A stretch of 64,000 nucleotides of DNA, from positions 1 to 64,000 of the forward strand of contig NZ_MAUE01000038.1 of assembly GCF_001702265.1 (NCBI RefSeq), written 5' to 3'. Origin of the DNA: Pseudomonas aylmerensis (lineage in GTDB: Bacteria; Pseudomonadota; Gammaproteobacteria; Pseudomonadales; Pseudomonadaceae). This document shows positions 54,360 through 62,364 of the stretch, piece by piece. A program made the position numbers and the translations under genes. The number at the start of each line of letters is the position of its first letter. Positions within the stretch are counted from its first letter, which is position 1. The notes below the pieces were generated by a model. The model was not told where the DNA came from, ran no database searches, and worked only from the letters and a program-made list of their open reading frames with translations.

Positions 54360-56735
54360 ATGAGCAGTCATCACAACGATAAAGCGACCTTTCTTGAGCG
54401 CCTGATCTTCAACAACCGTCCGGCAGTGATCGTGATCTGCCTGCTGGTGAGCATTTTCCTGTTCTGGCAGGCGACGCTGATTCGCCCGTCCACCAGCTTT
54501 GAAAAGATGATCCCCCTCAAGCACCCCTTCATCGAAAAGATGATGGAGCACCGCAACGACCTGGCCAACCTGGGCAACACCGTGCGCATCTCGGTGGAAG
54601 CCAAGGACGGTGACATCTTCACCAAGGAGTACATGGAGACCCTGCGGCAGATCAACGACGAGGTGTTCTACATCTCCGGCGTCGACCGCTCGGGCCTCAA
54701 GTCGCTGTGGAGCCCCAGCGTACGCTGGACCGAAGTGACCGAAGAAGGTTTTGCCGGCGGTGAAGTGATCCCGCAGAGCTACAACGGCTCGCCGGAAAGC
54801 CTCGACCAGTTGCGCAACAACGTGCTCAAGTCCGGCCAGGTCGGGCGCCTGGTGGCCAACGATTTCAAGTCGAGCATTGTCGACATCCCACTGCTGGAGT
54901 CCTACCCGGACCCGCAGGACCAGGGCAAGCTGCTGGCCCTGGACTACCAGAAATTTTCCCACGAGCTTGAGGACAAGATCCGCACCAAGTTCCAGGAACA
55001 GAACCCCAACGTGCAGATCCACATCGTCGGCTTCGCGAAGAAGGTCGGTGACCTGATCGACGGGTTGATCATGGTGGTGCTGTTCTTCGGCGTGGCCTTT
55101 GTCATCACGCTGATCCTGCTGCTGTGGTTCACCAACTGCCTGCGCAGTACCATCGCGGTGCTCAGCACGACGCTGGTGGCGGTGGTCTGGCAGCTGGGGC
55201 TGATGCACTTTTTCGGTTTCGGCCTCGACCCGTATTCGATGCTGGTGCCGTTCCTGATTTTCGCCATCGGGATTTCCCATGGCGTGCAGAAGATCAACGG
55301 TATCGCCCTGCAGTCCAGTGAGGCCGACAACGCGTTGACGGCCGCACGCCGCACCTTCCGGCAACTGTTCCTGCCGGGCATGATCGCGATTCTCGCCGAC
55401 GCGGTGGGCTTCATCACGCTGCTGATCATCGACATCGGCGTGATCCGCGAACTGGCCATCGGCGCCTCCATCGGCGTGGCGGTGATCGTGTTCACCAACC
55501 TGATCCTGTTGCCGGTGGCGATCTCCTATGTCGGCATCAGCAAACGCGCGATTGCCAAGAGCAAAAAGGACGCCAACCGCGATCACCCGTTCTGGCGCCT
55601 GCTGTCGAATTTCGCCAGCGCCAAGGTCGCGCCGGTGTCCATCGTACTGGCGCTGATCGCCTTCGGTGGCGGCCTGTGGTACAGCCAGAACCTGAAGATC
55701 GGCGACCTGGACCAGGGCGCCCCGGAACTGCGTCCGGACTCGCGCTACAACAAGGACAACAACTTCATCATAAACAATTACTCCACCAGCTCCGACGTGC
55801 TGGTGGTGATGGTCAAGACCAAGGCCGAAGGCTGCTCGCGCTACGAAGCCATGGATCCTATCGACCAGTTGATGTGGAAGATGCAGAACACCGAAGGCGT
55901 GCAATCGGCGATCTCGCTGGTGACCGTGTCCAAGCAGATGATCAAGGGCATGAACGAGGGCAACCTGAAATGGGAAACCCTGTCGCGCAACCCCGACGTG
56001 CTCAACAACTCCATCGCCCGCGCCGATGGCCTGTACAACAACAATTGTTCGCTCGCCCCGGTGCTGGTGTTCCTCAACGACCACAAGGCCGCGACCCTCG
56101 ATCGCGCCGTGCATGCGGTGCAGGACTTCGCCAAGGAGAACAACAAGGACGGGCTGGAATTCCTGCTCGCTGCCGGTAACGCCGGGATCGAGGCCGCCAC
56201 CAACGAGGTGATCAAGGAGGCCGAGCTGACCATCCTGATCCTGGTCTACCTGTGCGTGGCGACCATGTGCATGATCACCTTCCGTTCCTGGGCGGCGACC
56301 CTGTGCATCGTGCTGCCGCTGGTGCTGACCTCGGTGCTGGGCAACGCGCTGATGGCGTTCATGGGCATTGGCGTCAAGGTCGCGACCCTGCCGGTGGTAG
56401 CGTTGGGCGTGGGGATTGGCGTGGACTACGGCATCTACATCTACAGCCGCCTGGAAAGTTTCCTGCGTGCAGGGTTGCCGTTGCAGGAAGCCTATTACCA
56501 GACGCTCAAGTCGACCGGTAAAGCCGTGCTGTTCACCGGCCTCTGCCTGGCGATTGGCGTGTGCACCTGGATCTTCTCGGCGATCAAGTTCCAGGCCGAC
56601 ATGGGCCTGATGCTGACCTTCATGCTGCTGTGGAACATGTTCGGTGCGCTGTGGCTCCTGCCAGCACTGGCGCGCTTCCTGATCAAGCCCGAGAAGCTCG
56701 CGGGGCAGAAGGGCAACTCGCTGTTTGCCCACTGA
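54360..56735 (+). CDS. MMPL-family RND transporter
   Basis: Inner-membrane transporter of 791 residues with the duplicated MMPL/SSD topology: helix 1 (about 20-40), a periplasmic loop, helices 2-6 (about 225-400), then a second helix (about 430), loop and helices 8-12 (about 625-780). ISHGVQKING in the first half and ALGVGIGVDYGIYIYSR in the second are the conserved motif-4 regions of RND/MMPL exporters. These proteins usually export hydrophobic lipids or related compounds; cargo unknown. It pairs with the YCF48-type protein 16 bp upstream. No outer-membrane partner is seen here. Confidence 0.92.
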   Translation: MSSHHNDKATFLERLIFNNRPAVIVICLLVSIFLFWQATLIRPSTSFEKMIPLKHPFIEKMMEHRNDLANLGNTVRISVEAKDGDIFTKEYMETLRQINDEVFYISGVDRSGLKSLWSPSVRWTEVTEEGFAGGEVIPQSYNGSPESLDQLRNNVLKSGQVGRLVANDFKSSIVDIPLLESYPDPQDQGKLLALDYQKFSHELEDKIRTKFQEQNPNVQIHIVGFAKKVGDLIDGLIMVVLFFGVAFVITLILLLWFTNCLRSTIAVLSTTLVAVVWQLGLMHFFGFGLDPYSMLVPFLIFAIGISHGVQKINGIALQSSEADNALTAARRTFRQLFLPGMIAILADAVGFITLLIIDIGVIRELAIGASIGVAVIVFTNLILLPVAISYVGISKRAIAKSKKDANRDHPFWRLLSNFASAKVAPVSIVLALIAFGGGLWYSQNLKIGDLDQGAPELRPDSRYNKDNNFIINNYSTSSDVLVVMVKTKAEGCSRYEAMDPIDQLMWKMQNTEGVQSAISLVTVSKQMIKGMNEGNLKWETLSRNPDVLNNSIARADGLYNNNCSLAPVLVFLNDHKAATLDRAVHAVQDFAKENNKDGLEFLLAAGNAGIEAATNEVIKEAELTILILVYLCVATMCMITFRSWAATLCIVLPLVLTSVLGNALMAFMGIGVKVATLPVVALGVGIGVDYGIYIYSRLESFLRAGLPLQEAYYQTLKSTGKAVLFTGLCLAIGVCTWIFSAIKFQADMGLMLTFMLLWNMFGALWLLPALARFLIKPEKLAGQKGNSLFAH

Positions 56736-56749
56736 GGTAGGACTTGGGG

Positions 56750-56983
56750 CTAGTGGGGTTCTTGTGGAAAGTGGGATTGGTTGTGGCTAGTGGGCTTCAT
56801 GTGGAGAGTGGGATTGTTGTGGCTAGTGGGCTTCATGTGGAGAGTAGGATTGGTTGTGGCTAGTGGGCTTCATGTGGAGAGTGGGATTGGTTGTGGCTAG
56901 CGGGCTTCATGTGGAGAGTGGGATTGGTTGTGGCTAGTGGGCTTCATGTGGAAAGTGGGATTGTTGTGGCTAGCGGGCTCCTT
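56750..56983 (+). repeat. Minisatellite array A-left (REP-end derived, 18-19 bp unit)
   Basis: About six copies of a 35-37 bp repeat, itself a dimer of the degenerate 18-19 bp unit TTGTGGCTAGTGGGCTTC / ATGTGGAGAGTGGGATTG. The unit resembles the outer end of the adjacent REP (TTGTGGCGAGCGGGCTT), same orientation. Confidence 0.75.
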
Positions 56984-57115
56984 GTGGCGAGCGGGCTTGC
57001 CCCGCGTTGGGCTGCGTAGCAGCCCCATCCCCACACACTGCGGTTTGCCTGAAACAACGCGGCGGATGTAGTGGGGGCGCTGCGCACCCCAACGCGGGGC
57101 AAGCCCGCTCGCCAC
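56984..57115. repeat. REPIN copy A (GTGGCGAGCGGGCTTGCC type)
   Basis: Long inverted pair: GTGGCGAGCGGGCTTGCCCC at the left end and its inverse ending GCAAGCCCGCTCGCCAC at the right, around a 45-bp centre. Nearly identical to copy B at 57355-57486, 371 bp further on. Confidence 0.9.
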
Positions 57116-57187
57116 AACAGCCCTGCTCATCACAAGAGGACTGCTCATCACAAGAGGGCTGCTTATCACAAGAGGCCTGCTCGCCAG
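57116..57187 (-). repeat. Minisatellite array A-right (18 bp unit)
   Basis: About four 18-bp units of the form CTGCTCATCACAAGAGGG. In reverse complement each resembles the REP outer end, so this array is the mirror image of the left array. Confidence 0.75.
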
Positions 57188-57189
57188 CG

Positions 57190-57212
57190 TTTCCCCTCAA
57201 GGCGAGAGCGGA
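57190..57212. repeat. Duplicate of the 3' end of the downstream giant gene
   Basis: TTTCCCCTCAAGGCGAGAGC matches the last codons and stop region of the giant gene (57669-57690, TTTTCCCTCAAGGCGCGAGC). It marks the junction of a tandem segmental duplication whose two copies are arrays A and B. Confidence 0.65.
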
Positions 57213-57354
57213 GAGTGGGATTGGTTGTGGCTAGCAGCCTTCTTGTGAAAAGTGGGATTGGTTGTGGCTAGTGGGCTTCATGTGGAAAGTGGGATTGGTT
57301 GTGGTTAGCAGGCTTCATGTGGAAAGTGGGATTGTTTTGGCTAGCGGGCTTCTT
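57213..57354 (+). repeat. Minisatellite array B-left
   Basis: About four 35-37 bp dimeric units (TTGTGGCTAGTGGGCTTC / ATGTGGAAAGTGGGATTG variants) leading into REPIN copy B. Shorter and more diverged than array A-left. Confidence 0.7.
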
Positions 57355-57486
57355 GTGGCGAGCGGGCTTGCCCCGCGTTGGGCTGCGTAGCAGCCCCATC
57401 CTCACACACTGCGGTTTGCCTGAACCAACGCGGCGGATGTAGTGGGGGCGCTGCGCACCCCAACGCGGGGCAAGCCCGCTCGCCAC
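57355..57486. repeat. REPIN copy B (GTGGCGAGCGGGCTTGCC type)
   Basis: Second copy of the inverted REP pair, differing from copy A at only a few positions in the centre (for example CATCCTCACA versus CATCCCCACA). Confidence 0.9.
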
Positions 57487-57665
57487 AACAGCCCTGCTCA
57501 TCACAAGAGGGCTGTTCATCACAACAGTCCTGCTCATCACAACAGCCTTGCTCATCACAAGAGGGCTGCTCATCACAACAGCCTTGCTCATCACAAGAGG
57601 ACGGCTCATCACAACAGCCCTGCCCATCACAGGGGACTGTTCATCACAGGAGGCCCGCTCGCCAG
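57487..57665 (-). repeat. Minisatellite array B-right (18 bp unit, about nine copies)
   Basis: Alternating 18-bp variants with CATCACAAGAGG and CATCACAACAGC cores. Expanded relative to array A-right (four units). The array ends about 10 bp before the stop codon of the giant minus-strand gene. Confidence 0.75.
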
Positions 57666-57674
57666 CCTTTTCCC

Positions 57675-60600
57675 TCAAGGCGCGAGCGGCAGGAACCAGC
57701 GCTCGGCCAACGCCTTGCCCAGCAAGCCGCGGTGCACGTCCACCACCGCCTGCGGGCTTTGCGCGCGGGCCAGTTGCGAGTAGTAACTCACCTTGCGTTG
57801 CTCACGGGTTTTCAGGTGGGCGGCGGTGTAGTGGGCCTTGGGTGTATCGGCCGCCGGGTAGTGGAAGTGGGCGTACCACAAGGGATAGCCTCCCGCGTCG
57901 TTGACGGCGTATTCCTGCACAAAATCCCGACGCTCGCCGCGAAGTTGAATGCGCTCTCCGAGTAGCGCCATGTTCGCGCGCTTCTGTTCGATCAGATACT
58001 CCAGATTACCGTGCGTCGGCGGCAGTTCCAGGCTCAGTTGAATGCGCAGCGCCTGGCCACGCTCATTCAGGCGTACCGCCGCCTGGCGCATGTCATTTTC
58101 CAGGGCCAGGTCGGCCGGTGCTCGGGCCTCCGCAGGTTGGGCCTGGATCGCCAGGTGCAGTTCGGTGGCCAGCTTGTCGTAGCGCACCGACTCGTGCAGC
58201 AGCACCTCCTGGACTTCCTGCGGGTGTCGCGAGACTTTCTTGTACTGCTCGCCGCGCTGCAGGTGTTCCTCGAGCATGCCCAACAGTTTGCGAGCCTCGC
58301 CCTTGACCAGGCTCAAACTGCGCGGCACGCCTGGCGAGCGCGGTGGCGTCGCGTCCTTGAATTCGATCCATTGCTCGCCCCGCTGTGAATAGGTGCCAAA
58401 CACTTCACCGGTGAGCTGCGAACGAAGCTCGACAGTTTCCAGGGTACCCACGGGTTTGACCTCGCCGATAAACGTGCCTTTTTTCGCCGTGCGAATGACT
58501 TTTTTCTGCACTTTGCCGGCGACTATCGGCGGGCGTCGGCTCGGGCGCGGAGCGGGTTGGGCAGCGGGTTTGATTTCACTGGCGAGCTGCTTGGCGGCTT
58601 CCTGGTACAACCCCTCAACCAGCTTGACCAGCTTGGCGAAATACTCACCGTCCAGTTCGTCGATATTCACGATGCCGACCCCCTGCAAGGAGTCCAGGCC
58701 GCGGCCGTAATGCTCCACCAGGCTTTCGAGCACATTGACGCGTTCCTCGGCCGTCACCTCAAGCTCGTTCAGCTCGCTGTGGGTGCGCAAGTGCTCCTGC
58801 AGCGGCTCAAGGATATCGATCATCACGGTGACCAAGGGGTGACCTGGGTGTTTATGGGTCATCAGCTCGAAATTGCGCATCAGCAGATCCTTGACCGCCA
58901 ACGCACTGATTTCCGGAGGGCGATCCAGCGTCAGGCGGCGGTAGTGGTCGCTGCCGTCGTCGCCTAGCTTGAACAGTTCGTCGAGGTAGCGATCACGCAG
59001 TTCAAGCCAGTGGATCGAGCGTTCATTGATGGCAATCAGGCTGCGCACAAACTCTTGATACGCGGCGAAGTCGCCGAGCACGGCCTCGGCCAGGCGCGGC
59101 GCTTTGGCCATGAAGTGAGCGTGGGAGCGATACAGCGCGCCACGATCCTTCTCGGCCACCACCACATGCTTGCGCGCGTTGTTGACCATGTTTTCCAACA
59201 GGCCGGCGACGGAATGCGGCGGAAGGGGGATGTTCAATTCGTTGCGCTCTTTCAGGCTGTCCAGTTGCTGCTGGTAGTCCCGGGTCTGCTCTTGCAGGGC
59301 CGTGTCGAATCGCTGGCGGCTGTCAGCCGCCTGCGCTTCGCTGAAGCGTGGATCTTCGGCGGTGCGGGTCATGACCCCCAGGATAATGTCGATTCGCTTT
59401 TGCTGGTCCGCCTGGCCCTGGACGAACCGTTCATAGTTCTCCTGCAGCTCGCGGATGCGCTGCGCACGCCGTTGACGATCGGCGGCAATCCGCTTGGTTG
59501 GCATGCCGCCGCGCAGGTGCAGGCGCGTGTCCACCGACCACACGCCGTGTGCATCGCTGCGCAGGTAAGGGCCATACACTTCGGCATCGCCTGGCATCAC
59601 CACACGGGTTTCGCCCTGCGGCTCCAGGCTGACCTGCAACCACTCGCCGTTGGCTAGCGCATACCACCGGTTTTCGACCCCATAGAGCCCGCGTCGCGGC
59701 CCGTTCAATACCGGTTGGGGCAGGGGCGACGGCCGCGGCGCCTTGAACGTCGCGAGACGGCTGCGCTGGGCCGGGGTCAGGCGCTGGCGTGCCTGCGCAA
59801 AGCCGAAATCCAGCACCGTGCTGTGTTTCTGCGCCAGCGCCCCGGCCAGCAGGACGGCGCCTTCACGAATGCTCGGTGCGGCTGGTTGCGGCCATTGCTC
59901 GGCGACCCACGGGGTGAGGGCCGAGGGCAGCGCCTGCGCCCTGAGGCCGGCTGCCAGCGGTGCCGGTGTTGGCACCACCACGGGAGCGGCCTCCAGCAAC
60001 AGCAGCCCGAGGTTGAGCAGCAGGTCGACAGTGGCCAGCTCCCGTGCGTGCGGGTCCGTGGCGGCCAGCGCCGGAATGTCCTGACCTAGGCTGGCCATCA
60101 GCCCCCACAGCCACCCGGTGAGCATGGCCGGCCCGCGCAACAGGGGCAGCAGCAGGTTGCCGAACAACAGGCTGCTGCCTTCGCGCAGCACCTGCCAGCG
60201 GCTTTCGCTGTTGGACACCGACGCGCGGTCGGCTTGTTGCACCAGCGCCCGCGCATGATCGCTGAACAAGTAGGTCATCAGGCGTCCGGTCACCAGGCAC
60301 TGCTGCAGTTCGTCGTTGATGCCATCAGCGGACAACGTCGCCGGTGTCGGTGTGCCCAGGGTCGAGAACTCATCGCCCTGGCCGAAGCGTACGTAGTGGG
60401 GCTCGCGAAACCCGCCATTGGCGTAAATCGGCCGGGCCGTGTCACTCAGCCAGGTCAACACGCTGTCCTGCAAGGGCCCAGGTTCGGCGACGGCTTCAAA
60501 CAACGCCTCACGGCTGGCAAATTCCTGCAGGGTTTCGGCGTACAGCGGTCGGTACAGCACATGAGGACCGAGGGCGGTGTCGCGGGCTTCGATCAGGTAC

Positions 60601-62324
60601 ATGGCGCTGACCGGGTCCGGCTGGGCGCCGGGCATTTGCAGCAGCGCCAGGTGACGGATCACCACCGGATTCTGATCGACCTGCTGGTCGGCGGCTGCCG
60701 GCTCCATCACGGCCGCCACCAGGCGCGCACCCTGGGGGCTCAGCCCGGCTTGCTGTTTCAGGCTCAATTCCAGTGCCAGCAGCGGCAGTTGCACGGCTTG
60801 CTGCGCGGCGAACAGCGCTTCGCGCTGGCGTGCCTCGGGGCTGTCGCCGAGTAACTGGGTTTCGAGCAGGCGTGGGTAGTGCTGGCCAATGTCCACGCGT
60901 TCCACCAGGCCGCCGGTGCCCATCAGGTAGTCGGCGGTCAGCCACGCCGGCAAGGGCAGGCCTTGCCGGTTGGCGAGGGTCACGCTGGCGCTGGGACGGC
61001 TGGACAGGTTGTCGATCGCCAGCTCGGTCAGGCTCACGCGTTCGTGGCGGATGATCCCTGCGGTGCCTGGGTAGCCGGCGGCCACGGAGAAGGTCAGCAG
61101 CAGGTCGTCGGGGTGCAGGGCCGCGACCGACGGCGGCGTCGGCGCGTGATTGGCAAAGGTCACGGCATCCCCTTGCAACGCTTGCAACAGCGCGTTGACG
61201 GTGTAGGTGCGGATATCGTCGATATCGCTGAGCACGGTACGGCCCCCCGCGCGCTGTTTGGCGGTGGCCAGCGCCAGCGTGTAGCGGCGGTAAGCGGCCT
61301 GGTCGTCGGCGCTGGCGCTTTGCAGCCACGCCGGCAAGTGGGTGCGCAAGGTTGCCAGGGCAGGCGCGGCCGGCGCGTCGCGGAAGAATCGCCCAGGGTC
61401 AGTGATGTCGTTATACAGCGTCTGCCATACCCTGAAGGGCTGGCCGGTGGGCAGGCTCAAGTTGCCGAGGTCTTCGAGTTGGTGATTGAGGATCAACGAC
61501 GCCTGGTGCTCGAAGAGATCGCCGTCGATTTCGTAGCGTTGCAGCAGGATATCCTCGACCTGGTACTGACGCCCCAGGCGTTGGCCCACGGCCTGGATCA
61601 GCACATCCACGCTGGCGAACGTCTCGATACCCGTCTGCGGGCTGCACAGCAGCACCGACGTCTTGCCATTCAGCGCGCGGGCCAGCAACAGGTCCGGGCC
61701 GAGCAGGCTGACGCTGCGCGCCGCGTCCTTGAGGGTGGCTTGCAGCCCGTAGGCGTACACCGCACGTTCGCCATGGAGGGTGAGGCGGTCCTCGCGCTCA
61801 GGGTTGGTCAACACCTGGTCGAGGGTCTCGCGGGCCGTTTGATCCAGCTCGGCCTGGCGCAGGGCGGCGACGCGCAGGGTGTCCTTCAACACGTCGGCCA
61901 GCCAGCACCAGTGGCCGGCATCCCAATAGGCGGCGAGGGCGTTTTGCAGTGCGATGCTCAAGGTCTGGGGGATCTCGCCAATCAGCGTGGCGATGACCTG
62001 CATATCGAGTTTTTCCGGGGTCAATCCCGGCAGTTTCAGGCGCTTGGGCGGCTCGTCGGAGAGGTACCAGGCCAGGCTGCCGACATCCCTGAAGTCCAGC
62101 GGCACGCCGCTGGCCAGGGCGTCATGCACCACCGGCATAAACGGTTGCAGCAGCCAGCTGCGGCGTTGCGGCCTGGCCAGCCGCGTGCGGCTCAGGTCCA
62201 GCGTCAGGGTCGGGTACCGCTCGCCAAGGGCGGTGGCGAGTTGCTGGCGAATCACGCTTTCCAGCGTCGGGCGATCAGCGAAGCGCGCGCTGACGGCGTG
62301 CGCGATAGAGTCAGGGGATTGCAT
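57675..62324 (-). CDS. Giant dermonecrotic-toxin-like/DUF6543-type protein
   Basis: Protein of 1549 residues without signal peptide; one hydrophobic Leu/Ala-rich stretch lies near residues 750-800. N-terminal region (PDSIAHAVSARFADRPTLESV... and LTPEKLDMQVIATLIGE) resembles the large Pseudomonas proteins annotated with a dermonecrotic toxin/DUF6543 domain; that is from memory and tentative. The last about 130 residues (DFVQEYAVNDAGG, LWYAHFHYPAAD, YTAAHLKTREQR) are shared with the upstream tandem gene. ATG 62324 is preceded by AAAAGGA at proper spacing; the ATG two codons earlier (62330) abuts that site. No catalytic motif recognised. Toxin/effector role is inferred only. Confidence 0.75.
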   Translation of the reverse strand: MQSPDSIAHAVSARFADRPTLESVIRQQLATALGERYPTLTLDLSRTRLARPQRRSWLLQPFMPVVHDALASGVPLDFRDVGSLAWYLSDEPPKRLKLPGLTPEKLDMQVIATLIGEIPQTLSIALQNALAAYWDAGHWCWLADVLKDTLRVAALRQAELDQTARETLDQVLTNPEREDRLTLHGERAVYAYGLQATLKDAARSVSLLGPDLLLARALNGKTSVLLCSPQTGIETFASVDVLIQAVGQRLGRQYQVEDILLQRYEIDGDLFEHQASLILNHQLEDLGNLSLPTGQPFRVWQTLYNDITDPGRFFRDAPAAPALATLRTHLPAWLQSASADDQAAYRRYTLALATAKQRAGGRTVLSDIDDIRTYTVNALLQALQGDAVTFANHAPTPPSVAALHPDDLLLTFSVAAGYPGTAGIIRHERVSLTELAIDNLSSRPSASVTLANRQGLPLPAWLTADYLMGTGGLVERVDIGQHYPRLLETQLLGDSPEARQREALFAAQQAVQLPLLALELSLKQQAGLSPQGARLVAAVMEPAAADQQVDQNPVVIRHLALLQMPGAQPDPVSAMYLIEARDTALGPHVLYRPLYAETLQEFASREALFEAVAEPGPLQDSVLTWLSDTARPIYANGGFREPHYVRFGQGDEFSTLGTPTPATLSADGINDELQQCLVTGRLMTYLFSDHARALVQQADRASVSNSESRWQVLREGSSLLFGNLLLPLLRGPAMLTGWLWGLMASLGQDIPALAATDPHARELATVDLLLNLGLLLLEAAPVVVPTPAPLAAGLRAQALPSALTPWVAEQWPQPAAPSIREGAVLLAGALAQKHSTVLDFGFAQARQRLTPAQRSRLATFKAPRPSPLPQPVLNGPRRGLYGVENRWYALANGEWLQVSLEPQGETRVVMPGDAEVYGPYLRSDAHGVWSVDTRLHLRGGMPTKRIAADRQRRAQRIRELQENYERFVQGQADQQKRIDIILGVMTRTAEDPRFSEAQAADSRQRFDTALQEQTRDYQQQLDSLKERNELNIPLPPHSVAGLLENMVNNARKHVVVAEKDRGALYRSHAHFMAKAPRLAEAVLGDFAAYQEFVRSLIAINERSIHWLELRDRYLDELFKLGDDGSDHYRRLTLDRPPEISALAVKDLLMRNFELMTHKHPGHPLVTVMIDILEPLQEHLRTHSELNELEVTAEERVNVLESLVEHYGRGLDSLQGVGIVNIDELDGEYFAKLVKLVEGLYQEAAKQLASEIKPAAQPAPRPSRRPPIVAGKVQKKVIRTAKKGTFIGEVKPVGTLETVELRSQLTGEVFGTYSQRGEQWIEFKDATPPRSPGVPRSLSLVKGEARKLLGMLEEHLQRGEQYKKVSRHPQEVQEVLLHESVRYDKLATELHLAIQAQPAEARAPADLALENDMRQAAVRLNERGQALRIQLSLELPPTHGNLEYLIEQKRANMALLGERIQLRGERRDFVQEYAVNDAGGYPLWYAHFHYPAADTPKAHYTAAHLKTREQRKVSYYSQLARAQSPQAVVDVHRGLLGKALAERWFLPLAP

Positions 62325-62364
62325 ACACATCCTTTTGGCAATTCGATGCCATTCATGGCGGGTT

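Noticed and set aside
54219..56732. Long open frame of 837 codons antisense to the MMPL transporter gene
   Set aside because: It is the shadow of a GC-rich gene: composition dominated by His, Gln, Arg and Asp, no domain motif, and the plus strand has a clear transporter.
57487..57665. Possible CRISPR array
   Set aside because: Units are contiguous 18-mers without unique spacers of constant length, and no cas genes are present. The array is a minisatellite.
57268..57965. Repetitive frames in the minisatellite region (Ser/Gln/Cys-rich, His-rich or Met/Val/Ser-rich products)
   Set aside because: They follow from 18-bp repeats (multiple of three) without start signals or homology. One also runs antisense into the giant gene.
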